Source: Chryseolinea soli (GTDB lineage: Bacteria > Bacteroidota > Bacteroidia > Cytophagales > Cyclobacteriaceae). From it: a stretch of 64,000 nucleotides of DNA. Position 1 is the first letter of the stretch. The number at the start of each line of letters is the position of its first letter. The notes under the pieces were generated by a model. It was not told the DNA's origin. It made no database searches and saw only the letters and a program-made list of their open reading frames with translations. The translations under genes were made by a program, and so were the position numbers. Positions 61,671 to 64,000 of this stretch are shown one piece after another. The stretch is from contig NZ_CP032382.1 in NCBI RefSeq assembly GCF_003589925.1, positions 3,224,001 to 3,288,000 on the forward strand, given 5' to 3'.

Positions 61671-62825
61671 ATGGCTGATACAGGCACGAAAGAATTTGAC
61701 GTCATCATTTGTGGAGCAGGTCCTGCGGGGAGCACGTGTGCCCTGGCGCTGGGCGATTCAGGTTTACGCGTTGCCGTTCTGGAGAAAAGCAGTTTTCCGC
61801 GCGACAAGACGTGTGGCGATGCGGTGGCGGCCTATGTGCCCAAAGTGCTGGCGACCATCAATAGCGGGTTGACCAAAAGCCTGGAAGGGTTTACAGAGAA
61901 GGTCAACGTGAATACCTGCCGTCTGGTAGCGCCCAACCAAAAAGCGTTCGACCTCCGCTTTAGCCAAACGGGATTCATTTCCCGAAGAATGGACTGGGAT
62001 AATTTTCTCTTTGAAAACGCCGCGGCGCAAAGCAACACCACCTTTTTTTTAAACCATACCATCAGTGATGTAACGATCACCAGCGATGGGGTGACGGTCA
62101 CGGCCGGCAACACAGAATTTAAAGGCAAAATGGTGATCGGCTGTGACGGTGCGCATTCTGTACTGAACAGAAAAGTAACCGGCACCAGACCGGATCCGGC
62201 GCATCATTGTGGTGCGGTTCGCGCATACTACAGCAACGTGTCCGGCATCCCGGATCATACCTTTGAGATCCACCTCGTGAAAGATCTTCTGCCGGGATAT
62301 TTTTGGATCTTTCCGGTTAAAAATAATTTGGCAAATGTCGGTCTGGGCGTTTTGTCGTCTGTGGTCTCGAAGCGAAGAATGGATTTGCGTGCTTCCCTTC
62401 AACGGGTGGTGGATGAAATCCCCTACATCAGCGACCGGTTTAAAAATGCAGAACGCGTCGGGAAGGTCGAAGGATTTGGTCTGCCCTTGGGATCGAGGAA
62501 GGTGCCCATGAGCGGCGATCGTTTTATGCTCTGCGGAGATGCGGCGTCGCTTATAGATCCTTTATCAGGCGAAGGCATCGGCCAGGCCATCGTGTCGGGG
62601 CGTTATGCGGGGTGGCACGCAAAAACATGTTTTGATAAAAATGATTTTTCCGCTAGCCACATGAAACAGTACGATGCCCAGGTGTATCAGAAATTTTGGT
62701 CGAGGCACCGTAAGAACTATTACATCCAACAATTGATGAACAACGAATGGCTCCTGAATGGCGTTTTTAATGCGGCGCTTAAAAGCAGCGTATTCAGGAA
62801 TGTTGTGTCGAAAAGTTTTACCTGA
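61671..62825 (+). CDS. FAD-dependent oxidoreductase of the geranylgeranyl-reductase family
   Basis: A 384-residue flavoprotein. The Rossmann dinucleotide motif GAGPAG is at residues 15-20, the substrate-side motif is near FPRDKTCGDAV, and the second FAD motif is GDAASLIDPLSGEGIGQAI (about residues 285-305). This matches the geranylgeranyl reductase/halogenase-like branch that reduces isoprenoid or lipid double bonds. No membrane segment is present. The substrate is unknown, and it is not obviously linked to SusCD because a terminator lies between. Confidence 0.88.
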   Translation: MADTGTKEFDVIICGAGPAGSTCALALGDSGLRVAVLEKSSFPRDKTCGDAVAAYVPKVLATINSGLTKSLEGFTEKVNVNTCRLVAPNQKAFDLRFSQTGFISRRMDWDNFLFENAAAQSNTTFFLNHTISDVTITSDGVTVTAGNTEFKGKMVIGCDGAHSVLNRKVTGTRPDPAHHCGAVRAYYSNVSGIPDHTFEIHLVKDLLPGYFWIFPVKNNLANVGLGVLSSVVSKRRMDLRASLQRVVDEIPYISDRFKNAERVGKVEGFGLPLGSRKVPMSGDRFMLCGDAASLIDPLSGEGIGQAIVSGRYAGWHAKTCFDKNDFSASHMKQYDAQVYQKFWSRHRKNYYIQQLMNNEWLLNGVFNAALKSSVFRNVVSKSFT

Positions 62826-62885
62826 CCCTCGTATGAGAGAGATGATGTTTTTTAATTTTTACGTGAGAACAAATCGAAAAGCCTC

Positions 62886-63551
62886 TTGAGAATAGGAATC
62901 CCCAATTTCATACCCCTTTTTGGATACTTTTTCTTCGGAGCGGGTGGTACAGTCATGGCGATTTCGTTTTTTAACAAAGTCGATTCTGCGACAACAGGAG
63001 CAACCATTTTCGTTGTCATCATCATTCTTTTATGTTATGCGATGCTCGGGATTATGAGTTATCGGTTCAAGATCATCGTCATGACAGGCCAGGAACTCAT
63101 TGCTATTATGCCTTTCAGACTTCAATACAAATGCCTCAAGCTGGATAGCATTAAAAGCCTGAAGTGGGAACTGTGGGAGATCCAGCGGCTGCCCGACTTT
63201 CGTAAGCTGAACATTTTGACGGCTTCGGGTTATCGGTTGAATATCTCCGACTTGGAGTTTGTCAACTACGATCGTCTGGAGAAATGGCTGATCGAAAATA
63301 CCAACGCAGAACGAAACTTAGACTGGAAACTAAATGTCGAGGTAAGACAGGCGAAATACAACCGGTGGGTCAACCTCGTGACCCTCGTGATCATGGTTGT
63401 CTTTTTCTTTGTAGTTCCTTTGTCAATAAGACGCGGCGAAAATGTTAAGCTGGTCATTCTCATCACACTATCGGTAATTATTTGGCGACTGGTTGCGCAG
63501 CTGATTCGCTATCAAGAGCGAATAGCCGCGGGCAGACGAAAAAGAAGATAG
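62886..63551 (+). CDS. Membrane protein of unknown function
   Basis: A 221-residue inner-membrane protein with four hydrophobic segments in two pairs: residues about 8-28 and 36-56, then 157-177 and 183-203. Between them is a soluble, PH-like stretch (ITVMTGQELIAI-type strand, LKLDSIKSLKWELWEI). No ATG begins the frame: the only start in frame before the first helix is TTG 62886; the first ATG is 62955 inside helix one. Either TTG is used, or a small frameshift joins an ATG at 62833 in another frame. The family is not recognised. Confidence 0.6.
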   Translation: MRIGIPNFIPLFGYFFFGAGGTVMAISFFNKVDSATTGATIFVVIIILLCYAMLGIMSYRFKIIVMTGQELIAIMPFRLQYKCLKLDSIKSLKWELWEIQRLPDFRKLNILTASGYRLNISDLEFVNYDRLEKWLIENTNAERNLDWKLNVEVRQAKYNRWVNLVTLVIMVVFFFVVPLSIRRGENVKLVILITLSVIIWRLVAQLIRYQERIAAGRRKRR

Positions 63552-63592
63552 AGCCCAAGGGGCCACCGCTAACCGCCCGGTTTTTTTTTGCG

Positions 63593-63958
63593 TTAAGTCT
63601 TAGCGCCCTTTCGGAATTTTGCCATTTCAGCGATCAATTTTACAGGCACAGGCTTCTCATAGGGAAACTTGATGGCGCTTTTGGAAACTTCGAACGCCGA
63701 CAATTCATCTTTATATTTTTCAAAAACGGTGAAAGGCGGCGGACACGAGAGCGAGTAATGGTTGGTATAGGTCGAGTAGTAGAAGATCCATACACCATTG
63801 CGTTTAAACGCCGGGATTTGATAGCTGATCAATTCTTCCGCATCCGGCACGGCCTTCTGAATGGTTTTCTGAACCAGGCGAAGAATTTTCTGCACGTCCG
63901 CTGGAAAACTGGCGATGTAGTCGTCTACGTTTTCAAATTTCTTTTTCGGTGTGGCCAT
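63593..63958 (-). CDS. DUF1801 (YdhG-like) protein
   Basis: A 121-residue protein of the DUF1801 family, whose best known member in Bacillus is an iron chaperone. The typical start VDDYIASFPADVQKILRLVQKTIQKAVPDAEELISYQIPAFK (residues about 11-52) and the strand FYYSTYTNHYSLSCPPPF are clear. Its role in this organism is not known. Convergent with the preceding membrane protein; gap of 41 bases. Confidence 0.85.
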   Translation of the reverse strand: MATPKKKFENVDDYIASFPADVQKILRLVQKTIQKAVPDAEELISYQIPAFKRNGVWIFYYSTYTNHYSLSCPPPFTVFEKYKDELSAFEVSKSAIKFPYEKPVPVKLIAEMAKFRKGAKT

Positions 63959-64000
63959 TTTAAGTGTTGATTAATGTTTTTGGATTTTTTGATCTCAGGA

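Noticed and set aside
63572..63589. AACCG-CC-CGGTT with a T run as terminator
   Set aside because: A two-base loop is not feasible, and the remaining four-base-pair stem is too weak to call.
1..64000. CRISPR arrays, tRNA or rRNA genes, insertion sequences, prophage genes
   Set aside because: None was seen: no spaced direct repeats, no transposase or integrase families and no cloverleaf candidates noticed.

Overview
The window looks like a chromosomal segment of a Bacteroidota bacterium, most likely a Cytophagales member related to Chryseolinea or Ohtaekwangia. The taxonomic placement is inferred from gene content, not from a marker gene. The evidence is a SusC/SusD pair with STN domain, an ECF sigma/FecR pair, lipoproteins with Bacteroidota-style lipoboxes, three large stand-alone FtsX/MacB-type permeases (one with a PadR gene and a permease prefix domain), no Shine-Dalgarno-like leaders where I looked, and several Bacteroidota-type promoters (TTTG or TTG, about 19 bases, then TAnnTTTG). 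I saw no tRNA, rRNA, CRISPR array, insertion sequence or phage gene.

Layout. 1-7.5 kb: stress and small-molecule genes (OsmC, PadR plus permease, YciI-like, SDR reductase, AraC regulator, VOC, DoxX). 7.8-13 kb: extracytoplasmic hydrolases (GH20-like glycosidase, sulfatase, sphingomyelinase-like phosphodiesterase) with the PnuC transporter and a DUF2461 gene. 13.3-21.6 kb: a duplicated LTxxQ periplasmic protein, a membrane-embedded AraC regulator followed by a GyrI-like ligand binder, a vanadium-haloperoxidase-like lipoprotein coupled to a membrane protein, a YdeI-type protein, an EamA exporter and a beta-barrel protein. 21.7-24.5 kb: one lipoprotein of eleven IPT/TIG domains. 24.9-26.1 kb: an SRPBCC-ArsR-VOC operon with two palindromic operators around its promoter. 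27-41.9 kb: two more permeases flanking an acyltransferase, a diheme cytochrome/YceI operon, a LuxR regulator, a DUF1593 protein, an ArnT-like glycosyltransferase and a lysine-rich small protein. 42-46 kb: divergent GH42 beta-galactosidase-like and alpha-rhamnosidase-like genes around an intergenic region with inverted repeats. 46-54.4 kb: a carboxypeptidase-regulatory/TonB-C/leucine-rich-repeat fusion, a second ArsR-SRPBCC-membrane protein operon with similar operators, GNAT, S41-like, XRE-membrane, SGNH and AraC genes. 54.5-61.6 kb: sigma, FecR, SusC and SusD. 61.7-64 kb: FAD oxidoreductase, membrane protein, DUF1801.

The most unusual structure is at 55.0-55.5 kb. A roughly 266-base segment, running from the end of the sigma gene through the intergenic spacer to the start of fecR, is present twice in tandem. 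At the junction it forms an intact 63-codon chimeric gene whose first half resembles the FecR N-terminus and whose second half resembles the sigma region-4 helix-turn-helix. A decayed lipoprotein start lies between fecR and susC. The second theme is a pair of ArsR operons, about 22 kb apart, whose promoters are embedded in near-identical inverted repeats (GTAA-S-T N4 A-S-TTAC).
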